From NCBI GenBank assembly GCA_036877525.1, contig JAZGTH010000068.1, forward strand, positions 1,606,501-1,670,500: a stretch of DNA of 64,000 nt, read 5' to 3'. Each line of letters begins with the position of its first letter. Positions within the stretch are counted from its first letter, which is position 1. The DNA is from Chromobotia macracanthus. Lineage: Eukaryota > Chordata > Actinopteri > Cypriniformes > Botiidae. The position numbers and the translations under genes are program-made. A model generated the notes under the pieces. That model had not been told where the DNA came from and made no database searches. It was given only the letters and a program-made list of their open reading frames with translations. Below are positions 12,132 to 23,643 of this stretch, one piece after another.

Positions 12132-13329
12132 TCATGTCACTTGTTCCAAAGCAAAGTTTTACAGCTTCCGGCTCTATAAAAGGGATTTACATTCATTACG
12201 AGGTAAGCTTGAAGAGTACAAGTGATGTACTCTACCGGTTAAACTCAGCTCCAGTTTACCCTGACACTAGTCCCATTCCAGGTCAGCTACTTGATCATCC
12301 TTATGATCCTTATGCCAATTTAAGAAGATCACATCCATAACCTGGATTACCTAAATCAGTGGGAATATGATTGACTACTTTATTAAAACTTCCTATTATG
12401 CATTTACTTACCTCCAGCCCAGTTAGATTCTGCATTTTAGTTCCCTACCTAGTTACAGAGGTGATGTTATAGCTGCAGTTATGCAGTTGTTTCGGTCACC
12501 ATCTCTGTTTGTGACATTCCTTGGTGCCTTTTGTTACAAAATCAGACCCCACACTTTTTAAATCAATATAAAATTTTAAATCATTATTTTTTCAGTTTTT
12601 ATCTAAGAAGGTTACAAATTGCAGCTTTAGCATACCAGAGAAGAACTGTCTCAGTCAGGTTTTATTCTCCATCTAGAGCCGTAGTACCAAGGTAATGAGT
12701 GCCTAACTCTACACCCACAACATGATGTGGTGATGAGGATGGCACTTCCAATAACCATCATCATTGCTTTTTGACCACATCACGTGCTGAAAATTTTTTC
12801 AAAGGATTGCAGACCTTCTTAGACAAACATGCAACTAATACTAAACAAAACCCAAAAAAGTGGCCTAGCATTTTTGTGACAAGATTTAAAAGAAACTGAA
12901 GAGTCTAAATTGCCAGCAAATGTGGAATATAAAATTCTGTTTATTAAAACTCACCTGAATAACATGCATCCAGACCAGGCATTGCTCATCCATCTTATTA
13001 CCAACAACTGAAGGGACTTTTTGGATGACTTTTGTAAACATTTTTGCCAATTAGAGTCAGCCAGTGGGTTTCCATTGGGACCAAAAGCCGAGCCTGTTAT
13101 GTTCAGCAGACAACACACAGTGTAACTGCAGCAAACACAGGAAAGACATGCATCTGCACCAATGCTCAATCACATAAAAATACAATAAATATGCATAAGG
13201 CAGCTTGATATTAATAAACAATTAAATCAAAACACACAGACTCATTAAACATTTGCACAACATTATAATCAGCCATGGACACCTGAACTGTAGTGCTGCC
13301 CTCAGAGCAGTGAGACCCCTAATACATAT
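12132..13329. other. Intergenic, unassigned
   Basis: No supported gene. 12,950-13,170 gives short Cys-rich readings in several frames that may be retroelement debris belonging to the pol remnant downstream, but no motif decides this. Confidence 0.35.
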
Positions 13330-15502
13330 TCCATGCTTTATCATTTAGTAGTGATTTGTCCACACTTCTAGACCTTATTGTAGATGGTAAAACATACACT
13401 TTTGTAGTTGACACAGGGGCCATGTGTTCTTCATTGTCAGGGAATGTGTATGATGGTCCGGTATCTTGTAAAACAGTACGCTCTGTAGGGATTGACAGGT
13501 TCCCTATTACTTGCCCAGTAACGTATTTGTTGCCTATTAAGAGCCCTGATAAAGCCGATTTGTTTTTCACCGCTTCACAATCATCCCAAATGCACCTATA
13601 AACCTACATGGCAGAGATTTAATGCATAAAATAAACATGGAAAAAATTCGTCACCTGCTGACGAAGACAGTTGTTGAGTTGTTGACCCGAGAACTCTTGG
13701 TTACCGCAGTGTTATCTGCAGAGCCTCATCTGTAACATACTCACCAAAATGGGGTTTAACAGAATTTCCGGTGGGTTAAAACTAAGGTGAACTACCTGGG
13801 TTATTTGATCTCAGAAGGACAGCATTTTGCAGTCTGTGTTCAACTGATCACCTCCCGTAAACCACCACAAACAATGAAACAAACACAGAGCTTCATTGGG
13901 CTTGTGAATTACTGCGTCACATTGATACAAGACTGTGCACTAATGGACAGTGTTCTGTAAACAGCAACAAAAGACAAAATCTTCTCCCACTGACAGGCCT
14001 GCCACCATGTCTATGTACTGTGACAGCTGCTAAGCTGCTGATATAGGACACTGAGCAAACAGTCCTTTTACACCCCTCAATGTTGCATACAAACCACCAG
14101 GTTAGTGCGATATAACATAACCTTAATATACAGCAAATGACAGCTTAGAGACGTTTTGGTTATGAAGTCACTCTACTGGCTATAGCTAACTTAACTATAA
14201 AACCTATGTCTACCCACCACTCCACTGTGATTGCACTGCATGATTTATTGTATACAGGTTTAATTGATGATACATCTAGCTCCTTAACAGAACCTCATGA
14301 TTGTTTAGCGGAAATTATGAAAACAACCTCTTGTAGGGCCGATCTTTTAAACATGGCCCTAGAAGAGAGGCTTTAAGGACAGTTGTGGCCTACTGATAAG
14401 TGAGTCGGGCTTGTAATCAGAAGGTTGCTGGTTCGATTCCAGCACTCACAGGTAGCAACTGAAGTGCCCTTGAGCAAGGCACCTAACCCCTAATTGCTCC
14501 CCGGGTGCAGTAGTATGCTGCCCACTGCTCCGTGTGTGTTCACACCTCAACAGTGATGGGTTAAATGCAGAGATCACATTTCGGGTATGGGTTACCATAC
14601 CTGACAAATACGTCACTTCAGTTCAAAACCGTCAGATGGAGTATATTTATGTGAGTACACAATTGTAATTTTAAAATTGCAAATGATAAACCAATTGCTT
14701 ATGCCAATTTAATAGCTGATCTAATAAGCTATTGTCCAACTTCTTACGCGATTGGCAGTGGTCAAAATGGCCGAACATGCATCCAGGGAATCAGAAGAGG
14801 CTATAGGGGATGGACTCAGATTAAGCAAAGCCTGCCAACAAGCAGGCCAAAATTGGATAGCAATGCTGTCAACTGTTAACTGAAATGAGAATGACTCCTT
14901 CTTCAAAAGCTAGGTTATCACCATTTGAGATACTGATGGGTAGGTCTTTCCTAATACCCTGGGTGAGAAGCCATGCAGACATCTCTTCCACAGGAGACCT
15001 GAAGGTGATTGTGCCTGACTATGCCGCTGAACTGGTTGCCATACTAAATTCTATTTGAGGTGATGCGTCTCTAACCATTCCTCTTCCTGTAGTTTAGCCC
15101 ATTTATAACTTTGTTCCTAACCAGCAAGTCCCGATCAGAAGCCTGAAACTGAACAAGGTGGGTGAGCCAAAATGCTGTGACCAGAAATGGAGTCCTGACT
15201 GACTACTAACCCCAGTGGATTCATGTGAGCAGACAAAAGGCTGCCCCAAGCCAGGGGGATTGAATCTATGAGTAGTGCAGATATTCTGAGGCAAAGGAGC
15301 TGAACATGCAGAATTGCCTTTGAATGCAAGCAGGCTGGTTGATTTTGAGTCAACAGATTTGTCAAGTGTCAATATGAACCTGTGCCTATTTCTTTCCTTC
15401 TCCCTCCTAATGATGGTTAATGGAAAAGAGACTGGAGATGAGGAATGGCTAAACATCCAATCACCCATATGCATATGCCACAAATATGTGGTGGAGAATA
15501 GC
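13330..15502 (+). pseudogene. Decayed endogenous-retrovirus-like pol (and possible env start) remnant
   Basis: Parts appear in retroviral order on the plus strand. An aspartic-protease-like stretch lies at 13,356-13,601 and contains the D-T-G active-site triad ('FVVDTGAMCSS'). A reverse-transcriptase thumb-like stretch lies near 13,785-13,920 ('VNYLGYLISEG', 'FIGLVNYC'). An integrase C-terminal-like stretch lies near 14,895-14,960 ('LSPFEILMG'). A short frame at 15,374-15,502 begins with a hydrophobic leader, as an envelope signal peptide would. Many stops, frameshifts and gaps separate these parts, and a SINE at 14,376-14,620 splits the region. Most of reverse transcriptase and integrase is missing and no LTRs were found. 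It is a dead fragment. A gypsy-type origin is the main alternative. Confidence 0.5.
14376..14620 (+). mobile_element. tRNA-derived SINE
   Basis: A tRNA-like head contains a B-box-like 'ggttcgattccagcactca' (about 14,431-14,449). It is followed by the common fish SINE body 'gcccttgagcaaggcaccta' (14,466-14,485), 'gctccccgggtgcagtag' and 'gggttaaatgcagag' (14,559-14,573), ending near 'cgtcacttcag' at 14,620. It interrupts the retroviral pol remnant and is therefore younger than it. RNA polymerase III promoter boxes are recognisable, but I did not see an A-box of full quality. Confidence 0.8.
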
Positions 15503-17650
15503 TAATCACAGAGCCTAACAAAATGGTAAAGATAAAGCATGTCACATCTGCATGATGATGACATTGAGTACCACCTATGCCATTGGACCAATAATTAAAC
15601 CAGACTATTTTGAACCTTACAGTTGTGCAAAACCTCTTTACTCTAGGGTAAATTTTATAGCTCTCAATTCAATAAAATTCCATGTAAAATAGCTCATATT
15701 ACATCCAGTAAAAGAAAATTGTGCTACAAAACTACACAAACATTACCTCAAAATGTGTAAATGATAACTGGTTAGTAGCCATGGAAAGTCAGTGGCAGCA
15801 AACACAGCAACAGCTATAGGCTTTGTACTGACAGTAAAATATACAGGCATATCTCACTAATTATGAGATAATAATACACACAAAATTGTTTTTTATAACT
15901 TATGCTTAACATTACCTCAAACTGGTAACTGGTCAGTGACAGCAGCCACAAACAGCAGCGGCGACCACAGGCAGTCAATGACAGTTGACACAAACAGCAG
16001 CAAGTGGCACAAACAGCTTGCAAGAAGCATCTGGCTGCAGTCTGCAGTGTACACTCAACATGGCCCACATCCAAGTGTGATGTCAATCACCATGCCCAAG
16101 TCCAAATATGTCAAATTGTCATTATTCTCATTAATTTTGAAACAGAAAATAGCATTGAAAAGACCAAAAACAAATTGAAGTATAAAAATCTGTGGTTCAT
16201 ATCCCGGTGTAATTCCAAAAGTAGTTGTGACATTATATATTTCTGCTTCATAGAAATGCCATCAACAGGATTGTAGTGTGGCATACGTAATCTTTTGCTG
16301 CTAATTTGGTTACATTAACATCTGATGTTAGTGCTAATCAAGTTAGTGTAGCATTAACTGTCGAGCCAAAGTTTTACCTGAAATGCAATTAATAACTTAA
16401 CGATAGCTAGGTTAAAACATTTTGTTTTGAGCTAACATGAAGTTACGACCTTAAGAATTTGTGTGTATGTGCATAAACACCACAGGCACGTTATTACTTA
16501 CCTAGCAACACTGCTGTGTTTCCTTCCATAATGTTAGTTTTACATCCTGAGAACATTATAAAAAAAAGTGCATTGATTCAACATGCATTTTATTCAGCAT
16601 GGGACCTGTCTTGGTCATTGACTGAGTGACATCACTGCCAACACAAACACACCCATTAGTATAGTCCCACCCCTGACACTGATTGACAGGTTTGTGTGCA
16701 AGGTATCAGAAACTCAGATGCAAAGAGAATTGATTCCTTTTAAATTTTGGCAGACTCAGTATGCAACGCCGAGGAAATACAATAGCAAACAGGTCATTGC
16801 AATTTAAATATGACCGGGTTGTAACTTGTAAGACATGGGAAATGCAATTGCAAATGGACTTTGCCTTTTCATTTGAAAATGTTCACTTCATTGTATGTTA
16901 GTTTAAATGAAAATGCAAACAGTTTGCATTTGAATTGTGTCACAACTTTACACCCACAAATAGAAAATGCAATTGCAAATACAATTACTTTTTAAAACTG
17001 TCCACAAAAACATTCCAGTGCTGGGACCAATGCAAGCATTTTACCCACTTTTCGATGATGAAAAGCTCCATATATTAAACATGTAACCAATTTGGGGGCA
17101 GGGGGTGATCTAGATTTAATTTGTGCCATTTTAGCCTAGCATGTACCGGTCACTGTAGCCTAGACATCTTTTATAAAATAAGAAAACATGTATTAGCAAA
17201 ACCAGAGCCACTGAAAAAGACAGCTGCGACCTCCATTGCAAGAATGGAATGCAGACTCTTGTCATGGAGTGACCAATAGTTTCGAACAGTGAATAGTTCC
17301 AGCATTGAACCGTATTTATTTCATTGTTTCCCAAACACACTTGTGGGTAAGTTGATGAAATGTTTTTACACATTGTAACACATTAGCTGATCTTTCCTGA
17401 ATCTAGTCAATAGCAGTACTTCATAAAGAAAGCTTTAGTTAATGGTTATAGTTAGATAATACCTATCTACAGTCTTGTATTCTTACTGCAGTTAGTTAAC
17501 ACAAGCAACACTTCACTAACACCAGTGATATTTTTAACATTTAGACAGCATACAGTGATTCTAAAGCAAGATATTTCTATAGTCATTGATGCAGTTAAGT
17601 CACAAGTCCCAGCTGTTATATTACATTTAATTTTTATCCCCAAAACTGCT
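15503..17650. other. Intergenic, low-complexity and repeat scraps
   Basis: No gene seen. 15,780-16,030 has imperfect repeats around 'cagcaaacacagcaacag'. 16,850-16,990 has repeated 'aaatgcaattgcaaat' units (near 16,840 and 16,967) of an unnamed repeat. Confidence 0.4.
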
Positions 17651-17654
17651 GTAA

Positions 17655-17785
17655 ATTGCTTCACATATTTCTAGGTTTGGACATGGGTGTGACTTCTGAC
17701 ATCACACTTGGATGTGGGGTGGGTTGTTTTTGGTATGGGCGTGGCTTCTAGCATCACACTTGGATGTGGATGGGGTTGGATGTCC
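17655..17785. repeat. Two-copy direct repeat
   Basis: 'catcacacttggatgtgg' occurs at about 17,700-17,717 and again at about 17,752-17,769. Each copy is preceded by a 'tgggygtgrcttct' stretch. No coding capacity. Confidence 0.55.
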
Positions 17786-17814
17786 ACCGCAGGCTGCAGA
17801 GAGACCTAGTTCCC

Positions 17815-17960
17815 GTGTTGCCAACTTGGTGACACTAGATTGTTGCTAGATTTACCAACTTTTTAGACCACCTTAGTGACATTTTTTCCAAAAAGTGACC
17901 AGCAACAAATCTGTTGACTTTTTAAACAAACCTTAGCTTCTTTCAGTAGACTGTAGCGCA
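17815..17960. repeat. Dispersed-repeat fragment ('gttgccaacttggtgac' type)
   Basis: The repeated phrase pattern ('ttgccaacttggtgac', 'gttgctagatttaccaac', 'gaccaccttagtgac', 'gtgaccagcaacaaatctg') matches a repeat I recall as widespread in fish genomes. Its parent element is not identified. Confidence 0.45.
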
Positions 17961-18085
17961 TGTAATTTTAAACCCAGACAGAGACACACTGTATGAGAAA
18001 CTAATAAGAAAGACACTTCTTTTTAACTAATTTTTGGCATGTAAATATATCCAAAATCACTCCACAGCTGCTGTTTTTAAGATTT

Positions 18086-18265
18086 TGTGGTGTATTGAGA
18101 TACGTGCATGAACAGTAGGTGTCGCTATTGTGCCAGTTGTAGAACGGACACATACATGACATGAAGAAGTGAATACAAGATGTTGTAATAAAGATAGTTG
18201 TAAGCCAGCTACTTGAGTTTGAAGTTTGTAAACTCCTGAAGTTTGTTTCTGTGCAATATACAACA
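18086..18265 (+). repeat. Truncated 5' LTR of the gypsy element
   Basis: From 'tgtggtgtattgagatacgt' (18,086) to 'caatatacaaca' (18,265) it matches the 3' LTR (20,904-21,051). It contains an extra stretch of about 30 bases ('gccagctacttgagtttg...') after 'aataaagat'. The first ~230 bases of the LTR are absent. Upstream DNA is unrelated, so the 5' side was lost or replaced. Confidence 0.8.
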
Positions 18266-18279
18266 TATTGGCGACGAGG

Positions 18280-19275
18280 ATGGCCTTTGTTGCTCTCTCG
18301 TCTCCTCCTGCTTTTTTGGAAACTCTGGGTGAGCCGACCATACCATTTAATTAATGGATTTGTATGTTTGACAACTATGTGACTGCATTGTTAGCAGAGG
18401 AAATTCCGGAAAAGAGAAAGCATGCTTTTCTTATTCATTGCTGGGGTACGGAGGGACAGAGAATTTTTTTATACACTCACAGTGGCTGATGATGGATATG
18501 AGACTGCACTGACTGCTTTACAAGCATTTTTTGTACAGAAAGTAAAAGTGGTTGCTGAGAGAAATAAATTTCGCCAGCGTGCTTAGAGACTCGGTGAACC
18601 TATTGTGCAGTATGTGGCTGCTCTCTGTGAGCTGCATGTGAACTACGATTTTGGTGCGCTCGCGGACGATAAAATTAAAAATCAGATCGTAGAGAAGACA
18701 TGCACTCCACGTATACGGGAATGTCTGCTGTTGGAAACAGACCTCACTCTGCAAAAGGCGATTACCATTGTGGGGCAAACTGAGTCTGCAGTTGCTGAAG
18801 CTAAAGCTATGGAGCGCACTGAAACTTTAGTTAAAGTGGTGCATACTGGATCACGTGAGGGTGCAAACCAGCGGTGGTGACAGAGATCTGTTCCACGTAA
18901 ATCCACAGTTTCTCAGCAGATGCCACCAAATGAATCACAGAAAAAGCGTGATGCAAAAACATGCTTCCGCTGTGGCACGGCATCACATTTAGCAAACTAC
19001 CCTAAATGCCCAGCTAAACAATCAAAATGCAGACAATGGGGTAAAGTTGGACATTTTGCGAGAGTTTGTTGTAGTTCTGCATCCGCCTGCAATGTCCAAG
19101 AAGTTGCTGTGCTTGAGTTAACAGTCTTAAGCATTGAAATGCCTCTGCCTATGAAACAGAAACAAAATCTTACATGTACTGTTTCTTTGCACACTGAGGG
19201 TGGAAAATCAGTCAACACACTGAACTGCTTGTGGATACTGGCTCAGATGGTACTCTGTACCATCAGCACTTCTTA
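18280..19275 (+). pseudogene. Gypsy gag with two zinc knuckles, plus protease start
   Basis: Reading begins at the ATG at 18,280 just after the primer-site region. Stops appear near 18,352, 18,583 and 18,878, so gag is dead. The nucleocapsid part near 18,958-19,072 has a first knuckle 'CFRCGTASHLANYPKC'. The second knuckle, 'CRQWGKVGHFARVC', has Trp in place of its second cysteine. In the living family this protein packages the element RNA. A DTG-containing protease stretch follows in a shifted frame at 19,231 ('MDTGSDGTLYH'). Confidence 0.75.
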
Positions 19276-19660
19276 AATACACCCCTTACTGTGCCTAATG
19301 TTCATTTGGTGACGTATATGAAAAGACTTTTCCAGTTTTGGGGTGCCTTGCCATTGCTGTCAGTTATCAGTGTCACCGTGTGCAGGGTTCATTCTACGTT
19401 GTACCAGAAGGAACACCATTACTTGGTATGGATCTCTTCACCGCTTTGCATCTTGATATAAGGAATGGATGTGTTGCATCTTCTGCAGAGACTGGCCAAG
19501 TTGGTGTAAACTTCACTGAGCCTTTGGGTTTGGCTGCTGGCTTTGTACATAAAGTAAATGTGCATCCAGATGTGCCCCCAGTCCAACAGAAATTGCGTAG
19601 ACTGCTGTTTGCAGTGAGAGACTTGTATTGGTGGCCTGGAATGGACTGTCAAGTGCCTCC
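19231..19660 (+). pseudogene. Gypsy protease-to-pol segment with large internal deletion
   Basis: The retropepsin-type D-T-G lies at 19,234-19,242. After a frame change, 19,338-19,610 continues through the protease C-terminal part ('VPEGTPLLGMDLFTALHL') to the approach to reverse transcriptase ('HPDVPPVQQKLRR', about 19,561-19,599). At about 19,615-19,625 the text jumps to the zinc-binding N-terminal part of integrase ('LYWWPGMD'). The whole polymerase and RNase H are therefore missing. Confidence 0.7.
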
Positions 19661-20495
19661 AGCGTGATAAAACTGCTAATACTCATGTAGCTCCACTCTG
19701 TCCTGTGCCTACTCCAACGATTGTTTGGGAAAAGCTGGCTACTGATGTAGCTGGGCCTTTGAATAACGCTCCTCAAGGATGTCGCTTTGCTATGACACTC
19801 ATTGATTACTACAGCAAATGGCCAGAGATTGCATTCGCACCTGATGTTACTTCTGCAACTGTCGTGAAGTTCCTGTCTGCTGTATTCAGCCGAGAGGGAA
19901 ATCCGCTTGAACTGATAACTGACAATGGTTCACAAATCGTTTTGGCTTAGTGTGAGGCATTCCTTGCTGACAGAGATATTAAACACTACCGTAGCTCTGT
20001 CTAATACCTCCAAGTGAATGGTGAGATAGAACGCTTCAATAGAGTGTTCAAAGACTGTTTACAGACTGCTAGCATTGAAGGTAAAGAGTGGAAAGCTTTT
20101 GTGACAGAGTTTCTACATACATACAGAGCAACTCCACATGCTGTGACAAAACTGTCACCTGCTGAGCTTTTGCATGGCCGACAAATTAAGAAAAACTGCA
20201 TGTGGGTGGTCTTCCATACGTGGCCCCACCAAAGCATCGACAGAATCTGAAACAAATCATTCAACAGTCACAAAACAAAATGAAAGAGTACTTGGATCGG
20301 CGACACAGTGCACAACAGCCAAATACTCAAGTTGGGACATTTGTGCGTATTAGGAAGCCTGGAATAACCAAGAAAGGACATTCCAAGTTTACTCAGCCTT
20401 TTAAGGTTTTGGCACAGAAAGGCTCGGCAACATATCTCCTTTCAGATGGAAAAGTTTGGAATGTTGTGCACCTGGCTCTGGCTGCATCCTGCATT
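19660..20495 (+). pseudogene. Gypsy integrase remnant
   Basis: The DDE core reads 'WEKLATDVAGPL' (first Asp, about 19,728-19,763) and 'ELITDNGSQ' (second Asp, about 19,909-19,935). 'NGEIERFNRVF' (about 20,017-20,049) should hold the catalytic Glu. A C-terminal part near 20,330-20,490 ends 'WNVVHLALA'. A stop near 19,948 and frame changes near 20,000 and 20,210 break it. In the family this enzyme inserts the cDNA into host DNA. Confidence 0.75.
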
Positions 20496-20669
20496 ACCAT
20501 ATCCGATACAGCTTCTCTAGCAGAAGACTCCTTAATGCCTCTTGAAGCACTTCAGATGTCAGTCTCTCCTTGTTCCTTATGTCCTCATAGAGTGCGTCAG
20601 GCCCCAGTGTGATCCAAGAACTATGTTACATAAAGGGACATACTCCGTAACTTAACAGGGGAGGGAAAT

Positions 20670-21051
20670 TGTTGAAAGTCTAATAAAGGTGTTTGAGACA
20701 TGTTGTTATATATATAAATATATATAGGAGAGTACTTGTTCACTTACCAATAGATGCAGGTACTACATTTGAGTTATAGAACTATGCCTTTTGGACTTTT
20801 CAATGTTATAGTACTAGGCATGTTGCTATTATTCAGAACTGGTGTTTTGGGTGTTCTGTTCTTTGTTACAATCTACATTTCCTTTCTTCCACAAAAGAGA
20901 ATATGTGGTGTATTGAGATACGTGCATGAACAGGAGGTGTCGCTATTGTGCCAGTTGTAGAACGGACACATACATGACATGAAGAAGTGAATACAAGTTG
21001 TTGTAATAAAGAGACGTAAGCCTCAAGTTCATTTCTGTGCAATATACAATA
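20670..21051 (+). repeat. 3' LTR of the gypsy element
   Basis: Starts with 'tgttgaaagtctaataaagg' right after the purine tract and ends at 'caatatacaata'. The last ~150 bases match the 5' LTR. The canonical 3' end CA appears as TA here. An interrupted 'tatatataaatatatata' run is included. Confidence 0.75.
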
Positions 21052-22560
21052 GATTTGTAAATCAGGTTTTAGCACAGCAGCAGCATCTAAGTCTTGTTCT
21101 GTCACTATACTTCATACTCGTTCCACTGTTTAATGACAGAAACAGAAATATGTAAACGAGAACAGCTTTATTAAGTATTCGGTTGTAGTTAAAAAGTGTT
21201 TGAGCATAGAGAGTAAGAGAGAAGTGGAACAACTGTAAACTACTAACACTAGACAGAATAAAACCATAACGCAGTGATGTGGTGGATATGCAAACTTTAG
21301 CACTTTGACACTTTTGACACTAACAGCACTAACAGCTAAACATGCTGAAAACTATCTTTGGTCAACTTTTGTTATTGTTTTCACAGTTTGTGCAGTGTCA
21401 TGAGAACAAATATGTGTGAACAGAAATACAACAGTCCTTACTGTGCGCATGACTGATCAGGGTCTGAAAAAAATGTTAGACTAAAAACCCATTGAAATAA
21501 TGTAGATCCCCTTAAATAATCAGGTTGTAAACATTGAAAGTATTACTGCATTTTGTACAGTATTTAAAACCTCCCAAAATGCCTAAATGTAGTACACACT
21601 ACGTAATTTAGTGGGCTACTTTCTTTGTTATAACAACATTACTGTGACAATCAACAACAAAGTGTCATTACACATTTTGTACTATTGTCCTTATTTGTAC
21701 GGCAATAAAGCATTTTATGTATGGCGTATATGTTATTCTATAAACTGGTTTACTGGTTACCCATTTGTTTACTGGTTACCCACAAACAGCGGCAGCTACC
21801 TCAGAAAAACTGGAGCCAGCCCCTGTAGCTGAAAGGTGGGGTTAACGTATTTTATTCTTATTACTCTAATATTTTAATGCGACTGACAAGGATCCAGATT
21901 TTCGTTTCTCTCTGTGCATAATAAATGACATAAATTACGCTGAAGAACAATCATGGCTTTTTAATATTTTGTTTATATGTTTTGTATCGTTTGTTACAAA
22001 CCATAGTTTCATAAGAACTTACGATTATGACGTTTTTAAGATCTACACCTTTCTAGCACAAAGTCTTTGAACAGGACAATAGATGGGAAAGCACCCTCAT
22101 TTACTATATAGAAACTGATTGTCGTTAACATTTTTTCTCTTAAACTGTTATAAAAACATCAAATGTTGAAATAAACGTTGTTTATCAAATGCATATTAAC
22201 ACACTAATTGGTTATATTTAAATACATTCTGCGTATGCAGGAGAAAGGGGTTAAAATGTTTACCGTTGATTATTGTAGGCAGGCACGAGTAGTTGCAAAA
22301 CTCGTGTTTGCGTATAGCGGGAAGGTTTAGCAGACTGATTAATGGATGACCGAAACAATCGACCCATCTTTATAGACACATAAAAATTAAATCGTATAAA
22401 CGTGGTACTTTAAGGTTGAAATATTGATTGATTTGGTGTTATCTTAAATTTGATTTGATAGTAAGTTAATGTTATGCTTATCGTTTTTAAATAAAGTTAC
22501 TAAAGGCCATTATGTAAAAAACAAGAATCTGTATGTCATCTTATGTTTCACTGATACTGC
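21052..22560. other. Intergenic region upstream of taf6
   Basis: AT-rich. Only a two-copy 'tactggttacccat/caca' repeat near 21,750-21,782 stands out. No gene is supported. The promoter-like segment begins at about 22,560. Confidence 0.45.
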
Positions 22561-22579
22561 AGGGCCTTTCAGCAAATTC

Positions 22580-22590
22580 AAAATGGCGGA
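22580..22590 (+). promoter_or_regulatory. YY1-type motif in the likely taf6 promoter
   Basis: 'aaaatggcgga' fits the AAnATGGCGG core bound by YY1, which commonly lies just downstream of start sites of TATA-less housekeeping genes. It lies about 180 bases before the proposed donor of the noncoding first exon. Start site not determined. Confidence 0.5.
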
Positions 22591-22766
22591 CTTTCGGAAA
22601 AATCGTTCGGAGCTGAACAGCACATATAAAGTATAAATAAAATACCAAATACAGTGGATAAATAAACAATTAGCTGTGCAAACACAAAGTAAGCAGACAT
22701 ACGTAAGGATTTGTTCATTTTTATTTGTTTTAATCGTTCTTCTACCGTGTGATTCTCTTTTAAAAG
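22591..22766 (+). other. taf6: Proposed noncoding first exon of taf6
   Basis: A strong donor 'aaaag|gtaagag' lies at 22,766/22,767. The next good acceptor, 'ctactgtag', ends at 23,635, eight bases before the taf6 ATG. The exon's 5' limit is a guess based on the YY1-type motif. Confidence 0.4.
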
Positions 22767-23643
22767 GTAAGAGCCATGCAGTTCTGCGTTTTCCCTAATT
22801 TTAATTTAAGAACAACATATATGAAAATAGTCAGATTGTAGTTTACTCAGCAGGTAAATGCATTTTGGGACATCGGAAAATGTGTATTTATAACTTTTTT
22901 TAACAGTGAAATGTTACAGTATTGAGTATTTAGTGCCGCAATACATGTATATTTAAGCTGTAACGTAGTTAGAAACCTATCAGCTCAGTTCAGATAAAAT
23001 AACACTTTCACTCATGTGGCAGTGTGTTCTGGGGCAAAATCAAATCGGACAAACCTTTAGAGGGCACTGGAAAAATGTATTGATGCTGATTAATGCAGTA
23101 CAAAATAAAGCTGTAGTCAAACTATCCTGAATGAATATGCTGTGGATTTCTGTTGAATTATTAACTGGCAACCAGCCAAATCTTAGACGATCGTAATAAT
23201 GATCTATAATGATCGTAATAATAATTTATGAAATGATAACACAAATTGTATATAAATTTATGTATATAAACGTTACAATTTTGTGACAATTATGATTTTG
23301 TGTAATTATATGTAATATATTAGAATTTGCATTAGCATTGACCTCCAGCCTTTAGATATCTGTATTGTCATTGATTATTAAAAATCTATGGGCTAATTAC
23401 TTTAATTGCAGTTTTTTGTAAACATAACCATTGTGAACATATGTACAAGGCATCTACATGCGTACATTTACAAACAAAATAAAATATATATAAAAAGATA
23501 TTGGTCCTTCAATTAAGCAATCTGTATTAATATGCAAGTTCACACTATAATGGGAGTTTTCTTGTGGAGCACGTTGGCTTGCATTGCTAATAAACTGATG
23601 AAAGTTATGTGAACGTGTGAACATATCTACTGTAGTGTAAAAC

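Larger units (their letters stand above)
18086..21051 (+). mobile_element. Ty3/gypsy LTR retrotransposon, defective
   Basis: In order, the element has an incomplete 5' LTR (18,086-18,265), a 'tattggcgacgaggatgg' primer-site region, a gag-like frame with zinc knuckles (from 18,280), a protease segment, a very short remnant of the reverse-transcriptase entry, an integrase segment, a purine-rich tract ('acaggggagggaaatt', 20,655-20,670) and a 3' LTR (20,670-21,051). Almost all reverse transcriptase and RNase H is deleted. Gag has in-frame stops (one about 25 codons in), and stops also break the integrase. It cannot move by itself. The direction and segment order are those of Ty3/gypsy, with integrase last. 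Confidence 0.85.

Noticed and set aside
15814..16276. Overlapping frames of 80-90 codons on both strands
   Set aside because: They come from a 'cagcagcaaacacag' low-complexity stretch and have no conserved features.
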